From: Brachionus rotundiformis
Taxonomy: Eukaryota; Rotifera; Eurotatoria; Ploima; Brachionidae
Length of the DNA: 64,000 nucleotides
Assembly: GCA_016802295.1 (NCBI GenBank)
Contig: JAESIW010000137.1
Span: forward strand, 6,436,408-6,500,407
Direction of reading: 5' to 3'
The position numbers and the translations under genes are program-made. The number at the start of each line of letters is the position of its first letter. Positions within the stretch are counted from its first letter, which is position 1. The notes below the pieces were generated by a model, which saw nothing but the letters and a program-made list of their open reading frames with translations, was not told where the DNA came from and made no database searches. Below are positions 1-14,477 of the stretch, in pieces.

Positions 1-3000
1 TTCGTAACTTTTGCAACAAGACGAAGAAAACCACCTTCCTGAACATCGTAACCAGAGATAACAAGGGGTTCTTCATTTAAATCAGAATAAGAAAACTCGA
101 CAAGATCATTCTTTTCATCTTTGTCTCCTTCCATTAACTTTATGTCAGGTTGCCAGTTCGATTCCAATACTTCTAGAGGCTTTTCATTCGAAACAATTGA
201 AATCTTAACAGCAGAATGGTAAAATTCTGACTTGCTATCGTTTGGTTTTGATCTCAATTTTAAGTCATATTCTCCTTCATTTTGGCCGATTTGACAGGAT
301 TTTACAAATAATGAATACACAACTCCATCATCCATTATATCGGATTCTTTAAGCTCAATTTGTTTGGATTTTAGATCTAATGGTTTTCCATTGAATGTCC
401 AAATCATGCATTTATTGATATCTTGAAGAGGTTTGGATAGTTTAAATGAAAGGCATATATCTTCGCCTTCCTTGTATTCGAATTTATTAGCTTTGAGCGG
501 TTCTAAAACCTCCAAAGGCTTATCAAATACAGTAAGACTGGTTTTGGCTAATTCGATCTCGTTTGGTTTCTTTTTGTTATCTATAATACTCAATTTATAC
601 TTTCCTGAATCTTCAGGTCTAGCTTCATCTAATTTCAAGCTTATTTCAGATACCGGCTCACCATTCTCGTCTGATTTTTCAACAACAGATAGCTTTACAT
701 CTTCATTTGGTTGTAATTTTTTACCATCTTCTTCTTTTTTTTCTCTCCTATTTTGTTTCTCTAGATTTAGTTCATTTTGTATCACCGAACTTTCACTTAA
801 ATCATCATCTTCGGTTACTTCACTTGTAGTCTCTTTTTCCAGTATATTTTCAATTCCACTCAAATTTAATTTATTTGAAAATTCATCTAAATTACATTCA
901 TATAAACCGTTATCTTTTTTCGTTATATCATTAATTTCTAGACAAAATTTGTTATTTTCACTTTTTTCAAATATATATTTGGGTATTTGATTTGTTAATA
1001 TTTCTTCTCCATCTTTGAACCATTTAAAATTTTTTGTTTCCAATTCATTGTATATTGTCTCAAATTCTATTTTTAATTTCTTTTTTTCTAATAGGTTGGA
1101 ATTATCAACTTTCATTCCTGTTTTGAACGGATTTTGTTTTATTTCAAGTCTAAAACTTGAAGTATCTTTTAAATCCGGTTCTTGTAGATCAAAAACTACA
1201 AACTCATATAACCCACTATCATCGTGATCAAATTTGTCAATAAACAATTGACAAATTTTTCCATTCATTATCCTTGTTTTGATGTTTTTCTTATCTAAAT
1301 TTATTTCTTTCCCATTCTTGAGCCAATAATATTTTATATTTCCGCTTATCGGTACGGATACTTCACATTCTAACTTTAGCAAAGATTGTTCAACTTTTTT
1401 CGCGCTCAATTTCCTTATTATTTTAATTGGTTTTTCTTTGACAATCAATTCAATACTTGAAATTAATAATTTTTCATCTTTATCAGTGTAAAACAATTGA
1501 TAAAGACCTTGATCATCTTTTGAAATTTTATCCAATTTCAACATTTCTTTGCTATTTGATTGTTCTGATTTTATTCGGTTGTCATTATTCAAAATGTGGT
1601 CATTTTTATACCATTTTGTTTTGTTTAAAAAGTCTTGTTTGGTATCAATTTCAATAACAATTGATTTACCTTCACAAGTTTCTAATTTTTCAAATGTCGG
1701 ATTATGTTTTTTGTTCGAGTTTGTTTTGCTGCTAATAACAAGAACTTCCGTTTTGCACACATCTGCTCCTATGCTACAAAAGTAATTTCCAGCATCGTTT
1801 TCATCTACACTAAAAACCTTGAGACAATGTATAGGCCCTTCGGAAATAACGTCATATTTTTCATTAGTCTTTAACTCTTGATCTCCTTTAAACCATTTTA
1901 CTGGTATTGAATTTTTGTCCACAACACAGTCTATGGACAATGTATCATTTTCATCTCTAGCTTCCTTTTCAATGTCAAATAAAATAGAATCAGGAGGTGG
2001 CTGAATAAATTTTGCCATTTGTGGCTTTATCTTCACTTCACATAATGATATCTTATCATCAGCATGGAATTGATAAGTACCCTCATATTTTGCTGTAGCA
2101 TTTGATATATGCAAAACTTGGGATTTTCCATCGTTCTCTTCCAAAATATTTATTTTGGTTAATTTTTCTGTTGCTGGTTCCAATTGGACACAATTATGAA
2201 ACCAAATTGTCTTTTCAGCTTTTTTATCTAATTCACACTCTAGTCTTATGAAATCACCTTCATTTACTTTAACTAGTCTCGGTAATTGCTTAACAATTTC
2301 CGATTTTGGTGAATAACTTGTAACAGATACATTACACTTGGTTTTTAGCGCATTAGTCCTTATTCCATCCATTTCAATTAGATTAACTTCATAGCAACCA
2401 TCAAAAGATTTGTCACAATTTTTGATGCTCAAGCTAAATCTGTTACCATCACTTTTTAGCTCAAATTCGTGCAATATATCTTGATTATAATTTGTCAGAC
2501 TGCCACCAGTGGATAGCAAAAGAAATTCTGAATTTCGTTTAATTTCTATTACATCATTGTCGGTAAGTTCTCGATTTAAGCCTATTTCCAGATTCAAATT
2601 GTCACCTTCTGTTATTTGGCAATCTCTAAGTGGAAGTATAATTTCGGTCTTTTTCTTATGGTCTGTTTGAATTTCAAAAGCTGCATTTTTCTCAATTATA
2701 ACTTCAGTGGAATATTCCTGACCAGAATTTCCAAATTTTAACCTGTATTGTCCAGCATCTTTTTCAGTTATATCGTTTAGTATTAGCAAATGCTGAGTTG
2801 GAGTTGAAAATAATTCCTTATTTGAATAAGGACTATTTTCAATAAACACTTCATTATGGTACCATTTTGGTACCAAGTTTTCTTGTACTGTCTCACAATA
2901 AAGTTTTATAGTTTCATCATTTTTAGCTTTTATAACTTTTTCCAATGGAGTAATGAATTCAACATTAATTTTATTGACTTTGATTTGGCATGCATTTGTT

Positions 3001-6000
3001 GTTAAGAGCGAAGTAGTTGGTTCAGTTGATTCATCCAAAATTACTGCCTTAAAGTTGCCAGAATCTTGCAAATGACAATCATTTATTATTAAAGAAACTT
3101 CATTATTGTATCTATTTAGTTTAAATTTTTCATTATATTCAATTTCATTTCCATTTTTGAACCATTTAATTGTTGGCGTAGAATAAATACCATAAATAGG
3201 CCGATTTAGAGCAAAATTGAGAGTACAAGTGTCACTCTCGTTTACGTCAATGTAATTTGGCAAATTTTTTATCATATAATATTCAGGTCTTAGTCGACAT
3301 TCAGTTTTTTCCTTACCTACTTGACACCTATATCTACCTTCGTCTCTCTCATCCAAATCGTATATAATCAAAGCACAAATGTTATGCTCAAGTACAAAAT
3401 CATACTTTTTTGTATTCGAAGCTAACTCTAGGTCATTCTTAAACCATTTAGGCTTTTGATTAATTGGTGGCTTATTTAGCTGACAGTCTAAGGTAATACT
3501 AGATTCTGAGTCTAAATCAAAAAATGTATCCTGTAATTTTTGGATAAACCTAATAGGTGTATCCAAAACCTTAACTTCACAGCTCGATTTCAATCCGTCC
3601 AAGTCAATGGAATAAATTCCACTATCATTTGGTTTACAGTCATTGATTCTTAGCGAAAAAGATCTATTTTTAAGATCGTTTATGATCAAGAAATTTTTAC
3701 TTGGACCCAAAAGTGCCTGATTTTTAAACCACTTTATGCTCAAAGGCTCAAAATTTACTCTAGCTTCTAAATCTAAATGCAAATCAGAATCTGTCTGAAT
3801 AAAATCTTCAAGTTTTTTGGTAAAAAATTTTATTTGCTTTGACTCAACAGTAAGTCGGCATCGACTTTCCAATTCCACATTATGAAAACCTGTTTTAAAT
3901 TCTTGTATTTTGAAATCAATATTTGAATTGTTGTCCTTAGTGAATAAAATCTCTCTCAAATATCTTAATATAACCTTATTATTCACAACTAGGATATTAT
4001 GGTCTGGACTTTCTTTAATTTCTTTGTTATTAATAAACCAATGGATAAGATATTGGTCAGAATTTAACATCTTATTCAATTCAACAGTCAATTCTAAGCT
4101 ATTACAATGTTCAGGAACATGAATGTCAAAAAGACCTCGAACAATTTTAAGCGGAACATCTTCATTCACATTTAGAACAGTGGTAGTTTTAATTAAGTCA
4201 TTGACTACGCAGCTGTATATGGCTTTATCATCTAGACATACATTTCTTATGATTAATCTGTGCTTACGTCCATCTATACTTGTTATTTCAAATTTTCGAC
4301 TTGGACTTATAAAAATGTTGTCTTGGTACCATTTAGCTTCTCCTCCATAATTATTTGTCCAACATTCCAGCACCAAGTCACTTCCTTCATCGCATTCCAT
4401 AAACGACTCTAATTCTTTGATAAACATTAATTCATCATCTTCATCACTCTTAAATTTTTGAATTAATTGCGGCTTTTTGACATAAATTTCTGGCCTAAAT
4501 GCCAAAACTGCGGGATCAATATCCAAAAAAGCTGATGATGATATCGAGTCATCAACATATACAGTGTACTTGCCTTGGTCACCTACACTCAATGGTCCAT
4601 TTACTATCAACTTATTATAATTTAGAACTGATCCATCTATGTTTTCATCCTTACAATAATTAAACATTTGATAATGAGGATCGTGTTGCCTCGTAATCTC
4701 TTGGTCATCTCTGAACCATCTAACTTTATAGGGATTCACTGTACGAGGTGTCTTGGTGATGCATTCAAAAGTTACTTTTTCGTTTAAATTTGTTGCATTC
4801 ACATTTTCAAGCTCTTGAATAAACTCGGCTACAGGCTCTTTTATCTTCATTTTAAATTCTATCTTTTTGTTTGGGTTAGATTTGCTGTGACAGGAATAGT
4901 TTCCACTGTCGGTATATGTAACATTTTTTATCACAAGAATGCGATTTTCTCCCTCTTGTCTGTAAGAATATTTATCTTCATTAGCAGATGATGTAGAACT
5001 AGCTAGTCTACGATTATCTTTGTACCAAACAATTGGTTCATTAGAATTTTTCACTTGGCAATTTAGCACAGCATTTTGAGTTACATAGTAGACTAATTCT
5101 GATTCATTTTGGTTATATCTATTAGTGAAACAAACACTTGCATCATCTGATACGCAACTAGAAGCAACACTTTTTTCTCTTTCACTTACCATCAGGTTCA
5201 AAACTACCGAATGGCTACCACTTTGGCAAACATAGTTTCCATTATCAGCAGCAGTAGGATTTTTTACAATCAGGATTTTCTCTTTACCACGCGATAATGC
5301 TTTGTATTTGACCGAATGCTGGTCAATGCGCTGGCCATTTCTGAACCATTCGACTGCAGTCTCAGCATTGTGAACTTTGCACTTCAATTCAACATTTGCA
5401 ATGCCTTCTTTTACAAACATATCTTTGGACAAATTGTGAAATTTACCACTCATTTCTTCTTCAAATAATGAAGAATCCGATTTAAATACTTCATTCGAAT
5501 CATCATTTATGGTCAAATACAATGTCACCTTGTATTTACCTGATTGGCATATATACTCGCCTTGATCTTTTGTTTGAACATTGTTTACCATTAAAATTCT
5601 TTCTTTACCATTTTCTATCATGTTGTATTTTTCATCGGCAACTAGAGCAACTTCGTCTCTAAACCAATTTACTTTAGCGTCCTCTTTTTTGACATTTATT
5701 TTTAATTTAGCAATTGATTCCTCTTCAGATGATTTTTCAGCAATAAAAACATTTTCTGGAACTACGGGAGATTTATTTCTTATTTCAAAAATATTTTCTT
5801 CATTATGGACTGCTTCAACTTCTATTTCAGCTAAGTATACTGATATACCATGTGAATTAGATGCTGATACTTGGTACGATCCAGCATCATTTAATAAAAC
5901 ATTAGAAATATACAAAGAACTAACTCCATTATTAGAGTAACTAATGTTTATTCTTGGACTATTATGAAGCTCCAGGCCATTTTTAAACCATTTTAAATTT

Positions 6001-9000
6001 GGTTGAGGCTCACCAACTACTTGACAAGTTAGGCTTAAGACACTGTTTTCTTTAATTTTACATGATTCGAACAATTTTAGAAATTTAGGTTTGAGACCAA
6101 TTACAAGCTGATAATCTAAACCAGATTTTTTTGGTATCTTTTCGCTTGGCCAAACAGTTCGATCGCTTGTATCAAAGTCTTCTGCGGGAGAGGGTGATCC
6201 TTCAGATATGTGCAAATATTCCTCTTCGAACACATCATTGTCTGTATTGTCTATTTTTAAAATTAAAGAAAATAATTTTTATTTATTGATTATTCTCACG
6301 GATAGACAATTAAATTTCACCATTAAAATACTTTATTTTTTGGTTATTTTAATCATTATACTAAAAATTAAAGGTCCGAGGTCCGGGGTGAAACCCTGGT
6401 TTGTGGATTAGATAACAATAAGTTATAATTAAAATTAATAATTTAACTATTAATTAATTAATATTTGTATTAAATGTTTTTTTGATTATCAAAAAGTAAA
6501 GAAAGGAACAGAGTCTACTTAAATGAAATTCTAATAAAGTATTAAAATAATCTAATAAATTTACCTCATTATTTTATTAATCTGCTTAATATAATATAAA
6601 AAACAGCCTTTTTAAGAAAATAAAAATCTACCTGATTTATTCATCTCATCATCAATATTATCAATTATTGTTAAATCTTGATCTGTTATGTCTTCATCTA
6701 CATTAAGTCTGCATGAAGAAGTTACTTGTCCGTGTCGATTTGATGCTACTATTTTATATATACCATTATCTTTCAAGTTAGCTTCCTGAAAAAAATTTAA
6801 TATTTTGATATAAATTAAAGATTAATCAATAAGTTGTTTATTTACTCTTATGATAAGCTTGTATGTATCGTTAGATTCTTCCAAGTGAATAAAATCAGGA
6901 CAATCGATCAAAATTGTCTCGTACTTGTACCAATTTACAACAGGTTTTGGGTTTCCTGAAATTTGGCACTCGAAAATTGCCGATTCGCCCTCTTTTAATT
7001 AGAACAAAAGTTTAATTTTTAATTTATTTAATAATAAATCATACCTATGGCATTGATTGATTCAAGACCTTTGACCAACTTGGGTCTTGAGTCATCGTGT
7101 TCATTAGCTGTATAATAAGATGACTCATTCGTCGAGTCTAATGAATAAAAATCGTTCATGTTTATATTTGATGAAGATGAACCGAATGATATTTCATAAT
7201 TTTGACTTATTCCTTTACCAAATAAATTCGACTTGGTATGACTTAACAATGGATCTAGGAGTTTTATTTTTTGAAAACAGCCCAGCGATCCTTCTTCGGT
7301 ATCGTATTCACCATCTTCGTCACTTTTGATTGATTTCAAATTGCTCTTAATTTGATTAGTAACAAATGACGCTTCATTGGATTCATGGTATTCATTTACA
7401 TAGCTTGACTCTTGGGACTTTTTTTTGGTAAACATTTTTCGCTTCTTAGCTGGACTGCTTCCGATCGAAGTAATTTTTGTGCTTATCAAATCTTCTTGAA
7501 AATAATTCAATGTATCTATTGTTTGTTCTAGATAACCCAAGCAGACCAAGTTGTCTTTTAAAGATTTCAAAAAAGCTAGTTTGGAATAGGGATTTTTCGA
7601 TTGAAGAACCAATTTTTGATTTTCATCTTGAAGTAAATTTTCTAAGCCTTCCTTAGCTTCATTCTGGCTAAAAAAATTGTCACATGAATTAATAACATTT
7701 TTGTCTAAATTTATCTCAATGAATAATTTATCATCGTTTTCATCAAAGTTGTCCAATTTTATTGATTTTATTGCCGATAGAGGCACGTAATTTTTGAATA
7801 CAAGAACACCTTTAAAATAATTTGGCAACGAGGATGAGCCTGATACAATTGATCCCAATTGATTAAATGACGTGCTAGCAATTGTTTCAGCGGTAGTTCG
7901 CGGTTTTAAGCGGCATATCAATATGTGATCTCTGAACAAGAATAAGTATCTATCTCTGGCACGATTCTCATTATCAATAATGTAAAATGCATCAAACCGA
8001 TTGAGCTTTTCGTTTGTTTTCAATTCAACAGGTAAATTATGAATCGAATCTATCAATTGACGAGTCTCTATTTTCCTGAAAAGATCACAAAAGAGAAAAT
8101 AAGCCTCTTGTAGCTGCGAGCTGCTTTCTTTTGCTCTCACAGTGTACTTTATTTGTTCCTTAATTATAAAAAAGAATTAGATAACTTAATACATTGAAAA
8201 TTATATAATTTTTAGTTTGATTATCGGTTCTGTGGAATGTTAATGACTTGTTGAAATTTTTGTAGGCTAGTTGTTAAATTTTCCAAAGGAAAAAATGTCA
8301 ATTTTATTTAATATAAAATTATATTGGTACATATTTAGATATTCTGAGGCTCAAACAAGTAAAAATTAAAATGATGGTCAAAAATTTATCTAAAAATAAA
8401 TTTTTAACTATTTTGAAAAATTAATTTTAGAAGCACATTTTGGCGGTATTTACTAATGAATTCAATTTTTTATAATCAAAAAAGTAATTATGAATAGTTA
8501 ACCAAAAAATGTTTAATAATTTAATTTTAGATTATTTTTTTTTCATTAAAGTTTAAAAATATTTAAGAATTATATTAAATGACACTTTTTGAACAGAATT
8601 ATTAAAATAAGATTTTAATCTTAAATTATTCTTAATTTTAATTGTGCTGTTAAGTGCTGATTGACTATTAAATCTAACAATTTTCAAATATGTTTATTCT
8701 GAATATTAATTACTTAAAATAAAGGTTATTTTCTAGTTCAGATATTCATTAATCTTTTACTAAAAATCATTTCATTTATAAAAAATATATTAATTTAGTT
8801 TTAATGAAATTTTATGTTTATAGATATTTAATAAATAATGTTTTGGTATTATTAATAGTAAATGGTTTAAAAAACTCAATTGTATTCTTATTAGTTTTAT
8901 ACAATTTTACCAACAAAAAAATTGTTTAAATTACCCACTTTTATAAATATATTGACAAATCTATAGCCTAATTAACAAAATAATATACAAGATTTTAATG

Positions 9001-12000
9001 ATTTTTACTTGTAGAAACTGCCTGTACTGAATGAGCCGATCTAATGGCCTGTTCAAATAATCACTTATCCAATATTCAGTATTTTTGTTTACCAAATTTA
9101 TATCCTTAAAAGATAAAAATTAAAATTAGCTCAAAATGTATCTTTTAAATAAACAAAGTCAATACGTCAAAAAATTGTCTAATTATCTCATATGAATTTA
9201 GAGTGGACTCGCTGTATTGCCGATTCAATGCGTAAGGTATATAGAGCTCAAAATTAGATCTATTCTTAACAAAAACTTTGCTTAATCGCTCAGTGTCACC
9301 ATCGGTTTCAAGAAGTTGGTTAATAAACAACCTTAAAAAAACTAATTAAAAATCTCAAACAATTAAATCAATTATCTTACACTTTGTGAAAAGCGAAAAT
9401 ATCTTCTAAATTTGAAAAAATAAATTCTCTCTTTTCTTTGATAAGCTTTGGACAGTCGGTCTTGCTTAATTCGTGTAGATAATTCTCGATTACGAATTGC
9501 AGGTCCTTAACATACCGTTGTTCCATATCAATTATTTCGGCAAACGAATAATTTCGCTTTATAAGAGCTTCCTGTTGTTTATTCGATGCTGAAATCAAAT
9601 CGCCACTGTAGACCTCGCGAGTGGACCGTCGGTTCACTTGACCAATTGAGGTTGACTTTTTTTCCAAAAAACAAGCCGGAATCCAACCTATCTTGGCATT
9701 CTCATCTTTTCTTGGTCTAGTTCTTACCAAATAAAATCTTGGATCTTGCGAGTCGAGAATTTCTACAAATTGGTTTTCGATCAGAGAGAGGCTACTGCTG
9801 CCAGCGCTCTGTAGATCAGATGCTGTAAAGTCACAGTTAGCATAGTAAATATCAAGCTCCTTTAATTTTTAATAAAATTTTATACCAATTAATTTATTTT
9901 TTAAATAAAAATTATATTCAATACTTCTGTCATGGTCTTTAGATCCTCACTACTTGACGACGATGCGAACAAATTATCGTTTTCGTGGCTAATCGTTCGC
10001 CTATTTTGAAATTCAATGAACTTTTTGTGAGAAGCTGTTTTTTTACTAACACTGACAGCTAGAATTTAAAGATAAAACTTATTAAAATAGTTTTAATACT
10101 AATAGATAAGAAATAAAGAATGATGGGTACTGATGATTAAATTATTTAAAGAAAAATTAATTTTCTCTATCATACAATACATACAAGTTTAATTTATGAT
10201 TCCGTAGTAAATTTGATGAAACAATTGGTTAAAATAAATAACCAGAAATTTTCAGCAAACTTTTTTTTTGGACTTATTTTTCAAGTAAAAGGTTTTCGGT
10301 TATAAATCAGCTAACATGGATGAGCAGCACATACAAAAATATATAAATATATATTCTTTTTTCTTGTAAGATAGGCTAGAAATGATTAGCATAAAAAATC
10401 TCAGCACTAAGTTCAAGTTATTATCTATTTGGGAATTCCTTAATCTAGATAGAATAAATTCGGATAATCTGCTGTAAATTTTTTTATTAAAATTAATTAC
10501 TGGGCTATTTTCGCTTTCTGTTTTATTTAGCGAGTTCTAAGCCAGTGAGTTATTTGATTATGAAAACCATTTTTCTTAATAGAATAGAATATGTTAGATT
10601 TAAATTAACACAGAATAAAGTTTTAGATTCTTTTGGGAAATTTTCTACTAGTGACCAGTTAATGCTGCTTAAGATAAACAAAGTTAAATGCTTTACTAAA
10701 ACTGATTTTAATCTAATTTATGGCAAAAACAAATCATACATCATTTTATCGGACTATTTAAATGATTAATTGCAAAGGTCTGCTTGATAATCATAGAATT
10801 AAATTACTTACCTTCTGCAAAATGTTTATATTGCCAGTAATAAATTTGGAAAATAAGCTTAAAAATCTTATTTTTGTAATTTTTGAATGTTTTAAACTAT
10901 TCAAACTAAATGAGAGAAGAAATTTTTTTAATGTAATTAATTTTATGAATTACTGAAATAATTATTTGAATTATTATATATTGAAATTTTATAATATGGA
11001 TAAGTTTCATGATTTATAACTAATAATTTTATCTGAATAGATATTCAAAGTTGAATTTAATTCATAAACATTGCGTAGCTTTTGAATGATGCTTGAAGAA
11101 CCTTAATTCACTTTTTGGCCCATTATTTTATGCTAACTAAATGAAGAATAAAGAAGAAAAGATGGTTAATTATATTTTATGTTGAAAATCGGAGATTGAG
11201 ATTCAACTGCTGAAATTTGTTTTAAATCTTTCTTTATCCAAGAGATTAACACGTCAAGCTTTATTCTTAAACAGAATTCAATTTAAGTATCTCATTAAAT
11301 CCCTAATCATTTCTTAGCTACATCTTCATATTAAATTTGCTCAATTTGATTCGACTTGGATGACTGAGTTCAAAATAAACAATCTTAAATCATTAAGTAG
11401 TGTAAAGTATTACAAATTACTTTTAATTAAAGAATATTATTTAATTAATTATTTTTGTGTTGTGAAAATAATCAGCTAAATAAGTAAAAAAAAACAAAAA
11501 AAAACTTATAAAATATTTCTGGAAGATAAGAAGGCAAGAAAGCATTTTTATATTGTTTTAACAATTTTCTTATCCTAAACATTCAAATTCATCCATCTTT
11601 TTATTAATAAAAAAAGTTTATCTTTAAGTTTTAATGGAATTTTACATATTTATTCGAATGAAATAAAAATATGAATTTTGTTTTATATAAATTAATTACC
11701 TGATTTCATATTTGTTTCAGCCAAAGTTAAGTCATTAAATTTAGATTTTCTCCAAAATGCATTCTCTTGTTCGTTTGCATCAATATTTATAAGTTCAGAT
11801 TTGTTTTCATTTTCGATTTGTTTGTTAACAGCCGATGCTTTAGTATTTAAGCAATCATCGGCATTTTGATTAGGCTGTGCTGGCACATCCGAGTTTGTTA
11901 TGGTAAAGGCTGATAGTTTTGGATATTTTTTACCTATAACCCTGACAAATTGGTTCTGATATTCCAAGTCTAGTTTTTTTACCTTGGAACTATCATATGC

Positions 12001-14477
12001 CTCCAGTAGTTTAGGAGGTATGTAACAAACTTGATTAAGGGTTTTATATTTAGTTCGTACAAGCCATTTTTCTGGCTTGTCAGTATCCAATATTTCAACA
12101 ATGTCATCTTTAAAAATGGATATTTCTCTCTGTTCGTCAGTATAATCGTCTAATAATATGAATTCTTTAAGAATTATATCCTTTAATTAATTCAATAATA
12201 AAAATATCATCTCTAAGGTTTAAGTTTAGATAATCTAACTTTATCTGAGTCGGAATGTCTTGTACTTAAGCAGCGATTGATGTGTTCTTTTACATGTTTT
12301 TCGACCAGTTTTTCAGCTATTTCCTTGTACCGACGTTCTGACTAAAAAATAATTTTAATTAACTATCAAAAATTTTAAATTTTAAATATCGTTTATATTT
12401 TATATAATTTTTAATTAGTCTTTTTTCTGATTTAAAATTTATGTAATCTTATGCTTTGCAAAGCAGATGATTGAACAATTGAACCACCACTTCCATCCTT
12501 TCTGATGCATCTCTTGGAGCAAAATGTGATAAGATGAACTAATGTTCAAGTGACAGACAAAACAGACATGTTTATGGTACATAAGATCACTAATAATATT
12601 TTTAACACCTCTGAGAGGGTCGAAGATTAGGAAAAGATAAATAAAGACGCAATTTAATTGTGGAAAGAGAGCAAGTTTAAAGATGGGTAGACCACGGCAG
12701 TAAAGTCCATAATAGACCAGAATCTAAACACAAAGACACCAAACAAAAAATGAATAAAAGTTGGAGTGCAAATCTTTCGGCAAAGCCGACAAGGGTACCA
12801 CAGCACCACATGTCAAAAGGTCTTAAAGTCAATTTTCTTTAAAATATTTTCTGCTTTTTTTTATACAACTTTGAATAGAATCAGAACGGCATTTATTAAT
12901 GTAATGGTTTAGAAAGGCAGAGGATGCATATACCAGATATTTGCTCCCAGGAAATATCATAGATTGGTCTTTCAGTGACCGATTCTATGAGCTCACCGAA
13001 ATGGAAAACAAAAGAAAATGCCAAGGAATTCAAAAATAATGATTCTATGCCAACAAGGAAAATATTTTATTTTAATAAATAATTTAAAAATTAGATTTAA
13101 ATAAACTGTTTTTAATTTAATTTGTTGACTTACTGATTTAGCCGAGGTAGATGTATCAGTATTATCAGAATAGCTGCAATGAGCGCCTAATTCAGAATCA
13201 GCCGATTTTTCTAAATCTGAACAAACTTCTGAACTAGCACCAGTCTCTGGTTCGGTCATAGCTTCTACCAATATGTTAATAGCGCTATAAACTGCGCCCA
13301 TCACATTGCTTGCTGTGCATGTATATTCCCCTGTATCCAATATTGATATATTATTAATTTCAAAATAATTACAATCATCTTTTTGATATATTTTCATTCT
13401 ATGATCTTCAGGCTCATTGCTAAAAGGCTTTCCATCACGAAACCATGATATTTCTGGTCTTGGTATGCCATTTACTTGTGTTAGAAGAGTTAATTTTCGT
13501 CCCTCATGAATTGTTTGACTCATTGGTTTTATAACAAATTGAGGAGGCCTGTATGTTTCTTTTCTAGTATCATATTGATAAAGACCCTCTATAACTGGAC
13601 GCATTATCTTTTTCGAATTTTCACTTATCTCAATTTTTACACAAGCAGAAATTTCATTAAATGAATTTTTAGCCTTGATTTCATATTTTCCGGAATATTG
13701 AGGTAGACAATCAAATATTTCCAGGTAGTGTAGCGTTTTCTCATTGTAAATATCAATTCTATAGTCATCTTTTAATGGTTCGTTATCTTTGAACCAAAAT
13801 ATATCCGGAACAGGATCTCCAGCAATGTTAAAGCAAATTTTCAAATCTTCTCCTTCCTTAATTTTTAATATTTCTGGTGGTCTGTCTAAAAATCGGCACT
13901 TCTTGTCCTAATAAATTAATTAAAAAAAAAATAAATTTTAACTTGGAAAATTTACATCATTTTGTTCGGATATCTTTAAAATGTCTACAATAGAATCTTC
14001 TGATTGACTGCTTGAAATTTCTGTTTCTTCCTTTACTGGCTGTAGATTCGAAGGTGGCACGTCTATATTTTTTAAAGGCGATGCACTACGCCTATCACTA
14101 GCTGGCGGTAGTAAATTTTTTTTTGTAGAATCTTTACTTGGTTTAACAACTAAAATACCAATTGTCTTGGCAGTGCCATGTTTGTTCGAAGCTACACATT
14201 TGTATGACATTTCATCGCTTACCAATGTCTTTTTAATTTTGAGTACAGCATTTCCAGTTTTTAAGCAGTAAGAAAGCTCAAATCGAGGATTTGAATGCAA
14301 AATTTCGCTACCATCTTCGCAAAACCATTGAATTATGGGAATCGGATCGCCTACTACTTGGCATGAAATAACTGTCTCTTGGTCCTCACAACTTTCAACA
14401 CACTGAAGCCTTTTAAGGAATTCCGGAGAACTTAGGTCGTATGGCACCAAATTTTTGAAATTGCTCTCAGACTCCAT
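1..14477 (-). CDS. unc-89: UNC-89/obscurin-like giant muscle protein (5' part, runs off window)
   Basis: Twelve phase-consistent exons: 14477-13956, 13907-13134, 12341-12240, 12180-11700, 10058-9925, 9859-9381, 9331-9166, 9104-9009, 8158-7045, 6991-6846, 6785-6632, 6250 to beyond 1; about 3470 residues in the window. Domains in order: Ig (about residues 18-115), two Ig (180-385), SH3 (470-530, motif KWLVRTKYKT), second SH3 (680-735, motif FYLVRTRPRK then GWIPACFLE), RhoGEF DH (about 765-950, YLNRPLDRLIQYRQFLQ), PH (965-1090, RYLFLFRDHILICRLK), Ig, then an intron-free exon of about 18-20 Ig repeats, each with W[FY]-x-[DN]-[DNG] and most with DxGxY. Several lack the second Ig cysteine, as is common in intracellular sarcomeric Igs. 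In the family, these proteins scaffold the M-line and signal through Rho GTPases. The ATG at 14477 has in-frame stops just upstream, but earlier exons cannot be excluded. The kinase and C-terminal end lie left of the window. Confidence 0.88.
10059..11699 (-). other. Large intron of the unc-89-like gene
   Basis: This 1.6 kb AT-rich stretch separates the first-SH3 exon from the exon before the second SH3. The short plus-strand open frames at 10545-10956 have low-complexity composition and no recognisable domain. I see no gene or element in it. Confidence 0.6.
12342..13133 (-). other. Intron of the unc-89-like gene between Ig3 and the pre-SH3 exon
   Basis: About 790 bp. The part at 12430-12830 has higher GC than neighbouring introns and could be a decayed mobile element, but no protein motif, terminal repeat or target duplication was seen. 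Confidence 0.4.

Noticed and set aside
433..5940. Several plus-strand open frames of 60-185 codons
   Set aside because: They are antisense to the long Ig-domain exon, with serine/phenylalanine-rich composition and no domain.
6365..6410. GC-rich patch (GTCCGGGGTGAAACCCTGG) in an unc-89 intron, considered as a SINE end or tRNA scrap
   Set aside because: Only about 45 bp, no A box, tail or flanking repeat.
10545..10956. Two plus-strand frames in the unc-89 intron
   Set aside because: Low-complexity I/L/N/K composition, no domain, and within an intron whose flanking exons join in phase.
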